A stretch of DNA of 64,000 nucleotides, taken from contig CANNVE010000004.1 of NCBI GenBank assembly GCA_947525975.1, positions 1 to 64,000 of the forward strand. The letters are read 5' to 3'. The notes under the pieces were generated by a model. It had not been told where the DNA came from, ran no database searches, and worked only from the letters and a program-made list of their open reading frames with translations. Below, in pieces: positions 52,653 through 61,730 of the stretch. Positions within the stretch are counted from its first letter, which is position 1. Every line of letters begins with the position of its first letter. Both the position numbers and the translations under genes were made by a program. This DNA is from an uncultured Muribaculaceae bacterium. GTDB lineage: Bacteria > Bacteroidota > Bacteroidia > Bacteroidales > Muribaculaceae.

Positions 52653-53285
52653 ATGAATCTTGAGAATTTCGGAAATACTCCTTTTAGAATGCAGGATTTA
52701 AGTTCTGTATTCACAGATTGCGCCAACCTGGCGATGAAAGCCAAACGATTAGAGAGGGATGGAAATATAATCCGATTGAAAAAGGGACTATATGTTGTCA
52801 ACCCGAATATTAGTCACATTGAATTGTCTCCTTTTCTGGTTGCCAATCACATCCATGGCCCCTCTTATGTCTCAATGCAGACAGCACTACGCCATTACGG
52901 ACTGATCCCTGAAGCCGTATACGCTGTGCAATCAATAACCACGGGCATCGCTCGCGATTACACTAACAGTCTTGGCTATTTCACCTTCACCCATGCTCCT
53001 ACAGATCACTTCAATGTTGGTGTCACCATTAAAAACGAATCAAAGTCCTCGTTTTTAATCGCGACCCCAGAAAAAGCATTATGTGATCTCATCGCCTACA
53101 CTCCTCGTCTTAACCTCAGGTACCAGAGTGAAATATACGCTTATCTTGAAGAAGACATCCGCTTTGACATGGACTCTATACGCGACCTTAATCTTGACAT
53201 AATTGAGGCGTGCATAGAGACATCCAAAAAGAAGACAATGTTGAGACAACTTATTAAAACAATCAAAAATGAACAAATTGTTTGA
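52653..53285 (+). CDS. AbiEi-type antitoxin / transcriptional autorepressor
   Basis: 210 residues from ATG 52653; an in-frame ATG at 52626 lies upstream of the -7 box. The N-terminal winged helix (KAKRLERDGNIIRLKKGLYVV) is followed by an AbiEi-like C-terminal domain with SPFLVANHIHGPSYVSMQTALRHYGLIPE and TPEKALCDL. The family antitoxin neutralises the AbiEii nucleotidyltransferase without direct binding and represses the operon. Overlaps the toxin gene by 17 bp. Confidence 0.88.
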   Translation: MNLENFGNTPFRMQDLSSVFTDCANLAMKAKRLERDGNIIRLKKGLYVVNPNISHIELSPFLVANHIHGPSYVSMQTALRHYGLIPEAVYAVQSITTGIARDYTNSLGYFTFTHAPTDHFNVGVTIKNESKSSFLIATPEKALCDLIAYTPRLNLRYQSEIYAYLEEDIRFDMDSIRDLNLDIIEACIETSKKKTMLRQLIKTIKNEQIV

Positions 53286-54093
53286 CCAGATGTTGTCGGC
53301 CCATGATACGTCTACATCCGTATCAAAAAGAAATGCCATCTGCGAAGTGATGCAGCAGGTGGCTTTGGCCGGCCTACGTAGAAGCGGCTTTTTTGACAAG
53401 GCGGCTTTTTATGGCGGCACATGCCTACGCATTTTTCATGGACTCGGTCGCTACAGCGAAGACATGGACTTTTCTCTACTGAAAGAAGACCCTGATTTCA
53501 AAATCGAATATTATTTCTCGGCCATAGTTGATGAATTCAAGTCGCTCGGAAGAGACGTGATTATAACGAAAAAGGAAAAAAGGCACCATAGCAAGGTCGA
53601 ATCCGCCTTTCTCAAAGACGATACACATGTATATAATTTGATGTTTCAGACAGAGAAAAACTTGATAATAAAAATCGAGGTGGACACAAAACCTCCTCTT
53701 GGATTCAAGACTGAACAGAAACTTCTGCTTCAGCCATATTCTTTTATGACAAGATGCTTCACCTTGCCTGATTTATACGCAGGCAAAATGCACGCCTTAA
53801 TCTACCGCAAATGGGCGCAAAGGGTTAAGGGGCGTGATTGGTATGATTTTGAATGGTATGTCCGCAATGGTGTTCCATTAGATTTCGATCACTTCCGTCA
53901 ACGCACCAACGACTTCAATGGTGAAGATTTATCCAAAGAGATTTTCTTGGAGATATTGTCCAACCGCCTTTCCACTACCGATATAGGAATGGTAAAAAAA
54001 GACGTGCTTCCTTTCATTAAGAATCCATCCGAAATTGAAATCTGGAGTAATGACTATTTCCTGCAACTAATGAACTTTATTAAATTTTTGTAG
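53269..54093 (+). CDS. AbiEii-type nucleotidyltransferase toxin
   Basis: 274 residues. Nucleotidyltransferase motifs: FYGGTCLRIF (GG..LR), RYSEDMDFSL (the catalytic acidic pair), KIEVD and DLYAGKMHALIYRKWAQRVKGRDWYD. AbiEii enzymes block growth by nucleotidyl transfer, and type IV systems of this kind can abort phage infection. The active-site residues look complete. Confidence 0.9.
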   Translation: MNKLFDQMLSAHDTSTSVSKRNAICEVMQQVALAGLRRSGFFDKAAFYGGTCLRIFHGLGRYSEDMDFSLLKEDPDFKIEYYFSAIVDEFKSLGRDVIITKKEKRHHSKVESAFLKDDTHVYNLMFQTEKNLIIKIEVDTKPPLGFKTEQKLLLQPYSFMTRCFTLPDLYAGKMHALIYRKWAQRVKGRDWYDFEWYVRNGVPLDFDHFRQRTNDFNGEDLSKEIFLEILSNRLSTTDIGMVKKDVLPFIKNPSEIEIWSNDYFLQLMNFIKFL

Positions 54094-54129
54094 TGGAATT
54101 CCTACAACAGCAAAGTCATTGAGCCACCT

Positions 54130-54174
54130 AACTCGTATCAGTCATCAACCCCCACAGCCTCAAACAATCAATAA
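54130..54174 (+). pseudogene. Remnant of the lipoprotein gene's 3' end
   Basis: Reads NSYQSSTPTASNNQ then TAA, compared with NSSTPTASNNQ at the end of the gene finishing at 52505. A shared 21-base run (54154-54174) ends at the stop codon. The upstream part of the gene is missing here. A near-identical terminator follows, so gene end and terminator are both duplicated across the AbiE genes. Confidence 0.8.
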
Positions 54175-54196
54175 TACATCCCATATACCCACAGCC

Positions 54197-54228
54197 GCGG
54201 CCCGGAACCATCCGGGCCGCGCTTTTTT
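54197..54228 (+). terminator. Second copy of the lipoprotein terminator
   Basis: GCGGCCCGGA (54197-54206) pairs with TCCGGGCCGC (54211-54220), followed by a T-run. Its stem and loop match the hairpin at 52526-52555. Confidence 0.92.
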
Positions 54229-54240
54229 TATGCACGAACT

Positions 54241-54272
54241 CTTGTTATTACCGTAGATATTCCTTAATTTTG
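54241..54272 (+). promoter_or_regulatory. Promoter of the GT4 glycosyltransferase gene
   Basis: CTTG (54241-54244), a 20-bp spacer and TAATTTTG (54265-54272). Its position rules out a start codon at 54272 and supports ATG 54296. Confidence 0.6.
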
Positions 54273-54295
54273 TGGCATATTCGGAGACGGACGAC

Positions 54296-55348
54296 ATGAC
54301 TATAGCACACGTATTATACGGATTGAGCATGGGCGGCATTGAGACAATGCTCGTCAATATCACACACTTTCAGGTCAAAATGGGCCACGACATCCATATA
54401 GTGGTCATCAACGACATATTCGATGAATCGCTGGTACAGCGCATCGACCCCGCCGTGAAACTGCACAAGATAGGTAGGAAGCAAGGCTCCCGCAATCCTT
54501 GGCCTGTGATTAAAATGAACCTTTGCCTGATGCGCATACGCCCCGACGTAATCCACCTGCACGCGGCAAGCATCTCTCGCTACATACTACCGCCTTGGCT
54601 GAAATCACGGTTCTGCAACACACTTCACGCTATGTGCAGCACCGAAAACACAACAAACATAGCAAATGCCGGCCCTATATTCGCTATTTCCGATGCAGTC
54701 AAATCTGACGTACACGCCAGATTGAATCTTGAAGCCACTACTATCAGAAACGGCATAAACCCCGAAATTATAAGGCAAAGGCAAGGCCTTCCCCCTGGCA
54801 AACATCCTTTCAGAATCCTTCAGACTGGGCGACTGCTGCATGAGGTGAAAGGACAGGACATATTGATCCAAGCCATCAAGACAGTACTTGACAAAGGCTA
54901 CGATGTAGAGTTGACGCTTATGGGAGAGGGGCCATCAGAGGTATATCTGAAGCAACTATCCTCGCATTCTGGCATATCGGGAAGCGTGGTGTTCCTTGGC
55001 AATAAGCCGCAAGAATACGTATTTGACCATTTGGCTGACTATGACCTCTTTGTGCAGCCATCGAGAATCGAGGGTTTCGGACTGACCGTAGCCGAGGCTA
55101 TGGCGGCCAAAGTGCCTGTGCTTGTTTCTGACAACAATGGGCCGATGGAAATCATTGACAATGGACTGTACGGCTCATTTTTCAAAAGCGGAGATGCGGA
55201 TGACTGCGCCCGCATGATCATCTCGATTATAGAAAAATATCCCAATCAAGATTTATTGGACAATGCCCGAGAGAGAGTATTGTCAGAATTCAATGTCAGA
55301 AATACCGCGTCGCAATACGTCAATATGTACAGGACGCTAAAGCGCTGA
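54296..55348 (+). CDS. Family 4 glycosyltransferase
   Basis: 350 residues from ATG 54296 (MTIAHVLYGLSMGGIETML). GT-B fold: N-terminal GGIE loop, and a C-terminal donor-binding segment PSRIEGFGLTVAEAMAAKVPVLVSDN with the EX7E motif. It likely adds a sugar to an envelope polysaccharide or lipid; the substrate is unknown. It is convergent with smpB (gap 4 bp). Confidence 0.9.
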   Translation: MTIAHVLYGLSMGGIETMLVNITHFQVKMGHDIHIVVINDIFDESLVQRIDPAVKLHKIGRKQGSRNPWPVIKMNLCLMRIRPDVIHLHAASISRYILPPWLKSRFCNTLHAMCSTENTTNIANAGPIFAISDAVKSDVHARLNLEATTIRNGINPEIIRQRQGLPPGKHPFRILQTGRLLHEVKGQDILIQAIKTVLDKGYDVELTLMGEGPSEVYLKQLSSHSGISGSVVFLGNKPQEYVFDHLADYDLFVQPSRIEGFGLTVAEAMAAKVPVLVSDNNGPMEIIDNGLYGSFFKSGDADDCARMIISIIEKYPNQDLLDNARERVLSEFNVRNTASQYVNMYRTLKR

Positions 55349-55352
55349 GCGT

Positions 55353-55805
55353 TTATTTCATCATCATTCGGGCCATTGAGAGCTTGTCTTCACGCTCCTT
55401 TATCGACTGGCGCTTGTCATACTCCTTCTTGCCTCGGGCAATGCCTATCACCAGTTTGGCGTATCCGCGCTCGTTGATGAAGAGCCGCAAAGGCACGATG
55501 GTGAATCCGGCCTCTTTGCCGCTCTTCTGCAGCTCGCGTATCTCCTTGCGCGAAAGCAACAGCTTGCGCTCCCTGCGGGCGGCGTGGTTATTGTATGAGC
55601 CGTAGAAATACTCGGCTATGTGCATATTCTTCACCCACACCTCGCCATTGTCAACATAGCAGAATGTATCGGCGAGCGATGCCCTGCCCTGCCTGATCGA
55701 CTTTATCTCGGTGCCTGTGAGCACGAGGCCCGCCGTGAATGTGTCTGTAATCTCGTAATCGTATCGGGCTCTCTTATTTTTTATGTTTACGTCTTTTGCG
55801 TCCAC
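55353..55805 (-). CDS. smpB: SsrA-binding protein SmpB
   Basis: 150 residues, the usual length. [28 protein letters not shown] and [31 protein letters not shown] are diagnostic. It binds tmRNA for trans-translation. The tmRNA gene itself is not in the window. Confidence 0.98.
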   Translation of the reverse strand: MDAKDVNIKNKRARYDYEITDTFTAGLVLTGTEIKSIRQGRASLADTFCYVDNGEVWVKNMHIAEYFYGSYNNHAARRERKLLLSRKEIRELQKSGKEAGFTIVPLRLFINERGYAKLVIGIARGKKEYDKRQSIKEREDKLSMARMMMK

Positions 55806-55842
55806 TGTTTTTTCGGATAATAACTGTTAGCGAATGAGGGCG

Positions 55843-56412
55843 TCATTGCAGCGCCCATGAATAAAAAGCCTGGATCAGTATCGGTGGCAGAGTGATCACC
55901 ACAAACACAAACGTCAGGAAATCATATTCCTTTTGCTCCGGCACTGACAGATAAGCCATCGATTTCCACACCACAAGCGTTATGGCCAATGGCAGCAGAT
56001 AGCCAAGGCCGAGCGATATGGGCATGAAATTGCATATCGTGGTGGTCAGCGCCATCAGCCCCAAAGCATACGCCACCACCGTTTGGCAGCGTTCGGGATT
56101 GGCATCGGGATTCCACTTGCGCACCTTGGCGCAGAAAAAACGCGATGCCACCGCCAGCGTGACGAAGTACGACACGAATATCACGCATCCAGCCACCATA
56201 AGGTCTACAAGGTCAAGGCGCTGGTGAAACAAAATCTGCGCGAAAATCGACAGCGAAGCCACGATGAAGGCCGGAATCACCCCCTCCTTCACCAATCGGG
56301 CCGGATCAGAATCTGACAGTGCCACATCCTCCCACCCCCGCGAGGGAGAGAGCATCAGCTGCATCATATTTCTGAAGAATAGCATCATTGGCCTGTGGTT
56401 TGCTCTGATCAT
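55843..56412 (-). CDS. Yip1-domain membrane protein
   Basis: 189 residues with five hydrophobic segments after an N-terminal MLSPSRGWEDVALSD, the usual opening of bacterial Yip1-family proteins. The function is unknown. The exact start (56412 or the Met pair eight residues on) is uncertain. A -7 box (TAACTTTG, 56488-56481) lies upstream. Confidence 0.8.
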   Translation of the reverse strand: MIRANHRPMMLFFRNMMQLMLSPSRGWEDVALSDSDPARLVKEGVIPAFIVASLSIFAQILFHQRLDLVDLMVAGCVIFVSYFVTLAVASRFFCAKVRKWNPDANPERCQTVVAYALGLMALTTTICNFMPISLGLGYLLPLAITLVVWKSMAYLSVPEQKEYDFLTFVFVVITLPPILIQAFYSWALQ

Positions 56413-56523
56413 ATAAATGCTGTGGCATTTCCGACCTGAATCATTTCAATCGGGCAATGTCATTATTTCTAATATTTATGCAAAGTTAATTATTTTTTTT
56501 GAGGATATTTGAAATCTATTTGC

Positions 56524-56531
56524 TAATTTTG
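56524..56531 (+). promoter_or_regulatory. -7 box ahead of the DUF5606 gene
   Basis: TAATTTTG, 43 bp before the ATG at 56575. TTTG upstream is 22 bp away rather than 19-20. Confidence 0.45.
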
Positions 56532-56574
56532 TGGTCGAAATCTTTTTATCACTAATAACAACAAACCATATCTG

Positions 56575-57000
56575 ATGATAAAGAAAATATTGGCCATAGC
56601 CGGAAAGCCCGGCCTTTACAGCCTCGTGAGCAATGGCAAGAATATGTTTATCGTTGAGTCTCTGCTCACAAAAAAACGCATGCCCGCATACGCGCACGAT
56701 AAAGTCATCTCCCTCGCCGACATCTCAATATACACCACCGAAGGCGATGTGCCCCTGGCCCAAGTGCTTCAGGCTGTATGCGACAAGGCCCAGGCAAAGG
56801 CCATCGACGTCAAAGCCCTTGGCGATGACCAGGCCATTCGCGATTTCTTCGCCGAAGTGCTTCCCGCATTTGACCGCGACCGCGTGTACACCACCGACAT
56901 CAAGAAACTCCTCTCGTGGTATAACATCCTCGTCAACGCAGGCTGGGACAAGTTTGTCGACGACCAGGAAACAGAAGCATCTGAAAATGCCGAGGCGTGA
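56575..57000 (+). CDS. DUF5606 family protein
   Basis: 141 residues, cytosolic. The Bacteroidota family starts with LAIAGKPGLYSLVSNGKNMFIVESL and has the KVISLADISIYT segment. It also contains DFFAEVLPAFDRDRVYTTDIKKLLSWYNIL. The function is unknown. Rubrerythrin follows after 49 bp. Confidence 0.85.
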   Translation: MIKKILAIAGKPGLYSLVSNGKNMFIVESLLTKKRMPAYAHDKVISLADISIYTTEGDVPLAQVLQAVCDKAQAKAIDVKALGDDQAIRDFFAEVLPAFDRDRVYTTDIKKLLSWYNILVNAGWDKFVDDQETEASENAEA

Positions 57001-57049
57001 CCCCTCACTTAAAATGACATATTATTAACAATTTCAATATTTCCTATCA

Positions 57050-57601
57050 ATGCAAAAGAAATTCATCTGCGTAGTGTGCGGATACGTGCACGAAGGCAAC
57101 GAAGCTCCCGAGAAGTGCCCCGTATGCGGCGCTCCCAAGAGCAAGTTCAAAGAAGTTGACGAATCTGCCGAGCTGCAGTTCGTGACTGAGCACGAAATCG
57201 GAGTGGCCAAGGGCTGCGACGAAGAGATGATTAAAGACCTCAACGCCCACTTCCTCGGTGAATGCGGCGAAGTCGGCATGTATCTGGCCATGAGCCGCCA
57301 GGCCGACCGCGAGGGATACCCCGAAATCGCTGAGGCCTTCAAGCGCTACGCTATCGAAGAGGCTGAGCACGCTTCTAAATTCGCTGAACTCCTCGGCGAC
57401 GTGGTTTGGGACACAAAGACCAACCTCGAGAAGCGCATGGCTGCCGAGGCAGGTGCCAACGCTGACAAGATGCGCATCGCCAAGCGCGCCAAAGAGCTCA
57501 ATCTCGACGCCATCCACGACACCGTGCATGAGATGGCAAAGGACGAAGCTCGTCACGGCCAGGGATTCCAGGGCCTCTACAACCGCTTCTTCAAGAAATA
57601 A
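57050..57601 (+). CDS. Reverse rubrerythrin
   Basis: 183 residues with the domain order reversed compared with classical rubrerythrin. The rubredoxin-like Fe(Cys)4 domain comes first ([10 protein letters not shown] and CPVCGAP, residues 7-27). The ferritin-like diiron domain follows, with its ligands in [23 protein letters not shown] and DEARHGQG. Such enzymes reduce H2O2/O2 in anaerobes. Confidence 0.93.
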   Translation: MQKKFICVVCGYVHEGNEAPEKCPVCGAPKSKFKEVDESAELQFVTEHEIGVAKGCDEEMIKDLNAHFLGECGEVGMYLAMSRQADREGYPEIAEAFKRYAIEEAEHASKFAELLGDVVWDTKTNLEKRMAAEAGANADKMRIAKRAKELNLDAIHDTVHEMAKDEARHGQGFQGLYNRFFKK

Positions 57602-57628
57602 TCTTAAAGCGTAGACCCTCGACTCATC

Positions 57629-57654
57629 TTGCGTTGCCCCGTGGGGCAACGCAA
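57629..57654. terminator. Hairpin after the rubrerythrin gene
   Basis: TTGCGTTGCCCC (57629-57640) and GGGGCAACGCAA (57643-57654) form a perfect 12-bp stem with almost no loop. No T-run follows, so a stronger terminator may be the next hairpin. Confidence 0.55.
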
Positions 57655-57668
57655 TCAAAGAATATGGC

Positions 57669-57698
57669 GGCGGCAGAAATGCCTGCCGCCTATTTTTT
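57669..57698 (+). terminator. Terminator of the rubrerythrin gene
   Basis: GGCGGCAG (57669-57676) and CTGCCGCC (57683-57690) form the stem, followed by TATTTTTT. Confidence 0.85.
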
Positions 57699-57761
57699 GG
57701 TTCTCCCGCATAATAAAGACCTGCCCACTTCCGTTAATCACCTTGGATACAAATCTTTGAT

Positions 57762-59744
57762 ATGAATCAATCGAATATCACGCCCCTGAGGTCATTGACT
57801 CTGTTTCTGGCGCTTTGCGCCATGCTTTCGTCATGTTCGGGTCCGAAATTGGCCACAGCCGACGAACAGATGGCCCGTGGCGAATACTTCAACGCCTCGA
57901 AGACATACCGCAAGGTCTACAACAAGCTCACTAAACGCGAAGACAGGCAACTGCGCGGAGAAGTGGCCCTGAAGATGGCCGATTGCCATGCCAAATTGTC
58001 GCAGAATGCCCGAGCCGCCGCAGCCTACCAAAACGCCATCAGATACGGACAGCAGGACTCCACGATACGCCTGCGTCTGGCCCAGGCTCTGCAAGCCGAC
58101 GGGAAATATGCCGCCGCGATCAAAGAATATGAAGCGTACCTTGAGATGGACCCGGCCAATCAAGTGGCCATCAACGGATTGCTCGGATCGCGCATGGGGG
58201 CGCAAAAAGAGGGGCGCAATAGATACGTAGTCAAAAACTTCAAACTCATCAACTCCCGCCGAGCCGATTTCGCTCCCATGTATCTCGATAAGTCGCATGA
58301 TGTGCTCTACTTCACCACTACCAACGAAAAAGTCACCGGCAAAGACAAGAGCGAGATCACCGGCATGAAGAAAGGCGACATCTGGTTCACCCGCAAAAAC
58401 GAAAAGGGCGAATGGATGAAGCCGGAACCGGCTGAAGGCGAACTCAATTCAGACTTCGACGAGGGCATAGCGTCGTTCTCGCCCGACGGCTCCACCATGT
58501 ACCTCACCATGGCGCGCCGGTCTCCATCGGCCAACACTGGCGTAGAAATATACACCTCGCAGCGCTCCGATGCCAAATGGAGCAAACCCGTGAAGTTTGA
58601 GATCACGCATGACACTCTTTCGTCATATGGCCACCCCGCAGTATCGCCTGACGGCAATTGGCTGTATTTCACATCAGACATGCCCGGCGGAAGCGGAGGC
58701 AAGGACATCTGGCGCATCAACCTGAAAGAGCGCGCCGGCTCGCTCGAGAATCTTGGCGAGTGGATCAACACTCCCGGCGACGAGATGTTCCCCTACGTCC
58801 GCACCGACTCCCTGCTGTATTTCGCTTCTGACGGACGCCCCGGATACGGCGGCCTCGACATCTACAAGGCCCAGCTGACCAAGTCGGGCGGATGGAACGT
58901 GACAAACATGGGGCAACCCGTCAATTCCGCCGCAGACGACTTCGGCATAACATTCGGCGATGGCGAGAGAGGATACTTCAGTTCAAACCGCGGCGACGCC
59001 AGAGGATATGACCATATCTACAGCTTCGAACTCCCCGACCTCAACATCCTGATCTCAGGATGGGTAGTGGACCGCGACGACGAGCCTGTGCCCAACGCCG
59101 TGATTCGCATCGTCGGCAACGACGGCTCCAATCAGAAACAGATGGCCAAGCCCGACGGATCGTTCTCATTTCCTCTCGACCGAGGCGTGAGCTACGTGAT
59201 GCTCGCAGGAGCCAAGGGTTACCTCAATTCAAAGCAGGAATTCACCAGCGACTCCACCGAGGTCGACGCCGAATACGGCATTGATTTCGTCCTCGCCTCT
59301 ATAAACAAGCCTGTGGTCGTCGACAACATATTCTACGACTATGACAAAGCCACGCTCAGGCCCGAGTCCAAGACCGCTCTTGACGAACTGGCGCAGGTGC
59401 TTCGCGACAACCCGAATGTGACAATTGAGATGGCCTCGCACACCGACCGACACGGCAGCGACAGATACAATATCGACCTTTCATCGCGCCGCGCCAAATC
59501 GGTCATCGACTATCTCATATCAGTCGGCATCGACCCTGCCCGCCTGCAATCGCAGGGCTACGGCGAATCACGCCCAAAGACCATCACGAAGAAGCTCGCC
59601 AAGGCACATCCGCAATTCAAGGAAGGCGACGTGCTCACCGAAGACTACATCCTCGCCCTGCCAAAAGAGGATCAGGACGTAGCCGACCAGATCAACCGAC
59701 GCACCGAATTCCAGGTGCTCAGCATCGACTACCGAATGTACTGA
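57762..59744 (+). CDS. OmpA-family lipoprotein with TPR, propeller and CRD domains (PorE-like)
   Basis: 660 residues. Lipobox SSCSG near residue 25. Domain order: TPR (about 30-150), PD40/WD40-like beta-propeller repeats (about 170-430, e.g. ASFSPDGSTMYLTM, AVSPDGNWLYFTSD), carboxypeptidase regulatory-like domain (about 430-515), OmpA peptidoglycan-binding domain (about 525-655, MASHTDRHGSDRYNIDLSSRRA). This order is that of PorE, a periplasmic type IX secretion component. Related OmpA proteins also occur in non-secreting Bacteroidales. GSCFA follows 3 bp later. Confidence 0.85.
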   Translation: MNQSNITPLRSLTLFLALCAMLSSCSGPKLATADEQMARGEYFNASKTYRKVYNKLTKREDRQLRGEVALKMADCHAKLSQNARAAAAYQNAIRYGQQDSTIRLRLAQALQADGKYAAAIKEYEAYLEMDPANQVAINGLLGSRMGAQKEGRNRYVVKNFKLINSRRADFAPMYLDKSHDVLYFTTTNEKVTGKDKSEITGMKKGDIWFTRKNEKGEWMKPEPAEGELNSDFDEGIASFSPDGSTMYLTMARRSPSANTGVEIYTSQRSDAKWSKPVKFEITHDTLSSYGHPAVSPDGNWLYFTSDMPGGSGGKDIWRINLKERAGSLENLGEWINTPGDEMFPYVRTDSLLYFASDGRPGYGGLDIYKAQLTKSGGWNVTNMGQPVNSAADDFGITFGDGERGYFSSNRGDARGYDHIYSFELPDLNILISGWVVDRDDEPVPNAVIRIVGNDGSNQKQMAKPDGSFSFPLDRGVSYVMLAGAKGYLNSKQEFTSDSTEVDAEYGIDFVLASINKPVVVDNIFYDYDKATLRPESKTALDELAQVLRDNPNVTIEMASHTDRHGSDRYNIDLSSRRAKSVIDYLISVGIDPARLQSQGYGESRPKTITKKLAKAHPQFKEGDVLTEDYILALPKEDQDVADQINRRTEFQVLSIDYRMY

Positions 59745-59747
59745 CCC

Positions 59748-60593
59748 ATGCAATTCCGCACAGAAATAGCCATCCCCCAAAAAACGGGACTAGTCAGCCA
59801 TGCTTCGCCTATAGTGATGCTCGGCTCTTGCTTCACCGACAATGTCGGAACGCTCCTCGCCGTTGACGGCTTCGATGTGACCCACAACCCCATGGGCACG
59901 CTCTACAACCCAATGTCGATATTGCAGGCAATGCGACGCGCCCTTGGCGACCTCCCGCCCTACGCAGAGCCGGATTTGACGCCGGGGCCTGACGGCAACC
60001 TCCATTGCCTCGACTTCTCCACCAAGTATACATCTCCCGATGCCTCACGCCTGCTGCAAGCGCTCAACGATGACTTGCGCAAACTCGGTGACCGCCTCAC
60101 GCGCTCAAAAACCGTCATAATCACATTTGGTACATCATATGTCTACTTCAAGGACGGGGTTTCTGTGGGCAACTGCCATAAGTTCCCGGCAAAGGACTTC
60201 ACGCGCCGACGCATCAGCCCGGCTGAAGTGGCCCGATGCGCGGAGAGCATGGTGCGCCTTCTTCCGGAGGCCAACTTCATATTCACCGTAAGCCCTATAC
60301 GCCATACAGCCGATGGCCTTCACGGCAATCAGCTCGGCAAAGCCACGCTGTTGCTCGGGCTTGAAGAGGCTGATTGCCGCTTTGAGTACTTCCCGTCATA
60401 TGAAATAATGCTCGACGACCTGCGCGACTACCGCTTCTACGCCGCCGACATGAAACACCCGTCAGAGGTGGCCGTAGACTACATCTACGGGCTGTTCATG
60501 CAGGCCTACGTCACCGGCGCCGACCAACAAAAAGCAGCCGGCTGCCGCCGGCTGCACAAAGCCTCGCTCCATCGCGAGAATATCAAAATCTGA
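59748..60593 (+). CDS. GSCFA-domain protein
   Basis: 281 residues. The family signature is the N-terminal IVMLGSCFTDNVG. The later YFPSYEIMLDDLRDYRFYAADMKHPSEVAVDYIY also fits the GSCFA family. It resembles SGNH-type hydrolases, with conserved Gly-Ser near the N-terminus and His in MKHPSE. The function is unproven. Probably co-transcribed with the PorE-like gene. Confidence 0.88.
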   Translation: MQFRTEIAIPQKTGLVSHASPIVMLGSCFTDNVGTLLAVDGFDVTHNPMGTLYNPMSILQAMRRALGDLPPYAEPDLTPGPDGNLHCLDFSTKYTSPDASRLLQALNDDLRKLGDRLTRSKTVIITFGTSYVYFKDGVSVGNCHKFPAKDFTRRRISPAEVARCAESMVRLLPEANFIFTVSPIRHTADGLHGNQLGKATLLLGLEEADCRFEYFPSYEIMLDDLRDYRFYAADMKHPSEVAVDYIYGLFMQAYVTGADQQKAAGCRRLHKASLHRENIKI

Positions 60594-60602
60594 CCCTTGT
60601 GG

Positions 60603-61604
60603 TCAAGGCTTATACGGCTCCCCTATCACAAGCCTGTCGCCGGAATCATCGACCCTGAATAGATGAGGCACCCTGATGTAGCGGCCATTGACCACTTTAT
60701 GGCTGTGCACCGACATCAGCAGGTCTCCGTCAAACGTGCGGAAAAGCATGCCATGGCCGAAGTTTGGAGGTGTGATCGGATCCTTCTCCTGCACCCATGG
60801 GCCGTCGAGAGTGCCATCCTGCGAGTAGGCCACGCCCTGTGTGTAGACATCATCGATCCAGCTCGTCCAGATCATTGCCAGTCGCCCGGTGGCCGTGCGG
60901 TAGAGATACGGGCCGTCAGTCACGCGGTTGGGCCGGTCTTTCCCGTCGACCACCTCATGGCTCCATGGCGAATCGCTTGCCCTGAAGAGGATCTTTGCGT
61001 CTCCGACTGTGCCGCTCATGTCAGGCTTAAGCTCCATTTTCTCGATGGTGCCGTCCCAATTCTGCAGCCACTCCCAGCAATACACCATATACGGCTTGCC
61101 ATCGGTGTCGACCCAGAGAGTGCCGTCGAGAGTGAGCTTGTCAGCGGGCAGATACTCCATATCTGAATTCTCCACCATGCGGTAAGGGCCTTCTGCCTTG
61201 TCGCTCACGAGCACATGGCATGCGCGCCTCTCGAGATTGTTGCCCTTGTATTCGCCCACCGACACCTTCTGATTGGTGAATGTGGCGAAATAATAGTACT
61301 TGCCGTCGTATTTATGGAGCTCAGCCGCCCAAATCATGGGGCGCTCTCCCATCCAATCGACAGAGTTTGTCTCGGCCACGTCATAAGGCCCTTCCCACAG
61401 TTTCATGTCGGCGCTCTTCCAGAGCTTGCCGCCGGTGCCTGTCATATAGTACATGCCGGTGGCATCATCAGGCAGGATGCACGGATCGCTGAGCACGATA
61501 GAGTCAAGGGGCAGTTGGCGCACTTTCTGACGGTGCTGTGCCGCCGAGGGCAGCATTGCCATAGCAAGGGCCAATGCACTGAGCGAGCGTAGAATTGTTC
61601 TCAT
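60603..61604 (-). CDS. GH43-family glycoside hydrolase
   Basis: 333 residues from ATG 61604 (MRTILRSLSALALAMAML, a signal peptide; the longer frame lacks one). Five-bladed propeller with the catalytic-base Asp in LSDPCILPDD, the pKa-modulating Asp region LDGTLWVDTDGKPYMVY, and VTDGPYLYRT where classical enzymes have an E-G-P acid motif. Family activities are arabinofuranosidase or xylosidase-like. The substrate here is unknown. Confidence 0.88.
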   Translation of the reverse strand: MRTILRSLSALALAMAMLPSAAQHRQKVRQLPLDSIVLSDPCILPDDATGMYYMTGTGGKLWKSADMKLWEGPYDVAETNSVDWMGERPMIWAAELHKYDGKYYYFATFTNQKVSVGEYKGNNLERRACHVLVSDKAEGPYRMVENSDMEYLPADKLTLDGTLWVDTDGKPYMVYCWEWLQNWDGTIEKMELKPDMSGTVGDAKILFRASDSPWSHEVVDGKDRPNRVTDGPYLYRTATGRLAMIWTSWIDDVYTQGVAYSQDGTLDGPWVQEKDPITPPNFGHGMLFRTFDGDLLMSVHSHKVVNGRYIRVPHLFRVDDSGDRLVIGEPYKP

Positions 61605-61654
61605 AAGATGTATTCTTGAAAGGTGAAAAAAAATCAGTCGACATAATTTATCCA

Positions 61655-61685
61655 CAAAAATAGCCATTTTTCCCCTTAACTCAAA
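61655..61685 (-). promoter_or_regulatory. Promoter of the GH43 gene
   Basis: On the minus strand TTTG (61685-61682), a 19-bp spacer and TATTTTTG (61662-61655). Divergent from the Crp/Fnr promoter, so a regulator bound in this gap could control both. Confidence 0.7.
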
Positions 61686-61698
61686 ATAAAAAATGGTA

Positions 61699-61730
61699 TT
61701 TGGTGGATTGCCGATTTTTTCGTAACTTTG
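61699..61730 (+). promoter_or_regulatory. Promoter of the Crp/Fnr regulator gene
   Basis: TTTG (61699-61702), a 20-bp spacer and TAACTTTG (61723-61730), 55 bp upstream of the ATG. Confidence 0.8.

Noticed and set aside
53079-53399. Minus-strand frame across the AbiEi/AbiEii junction
   Set aside because: Antisense to the overlap of two motif-complete genes, and no promoter or family signal supports it.
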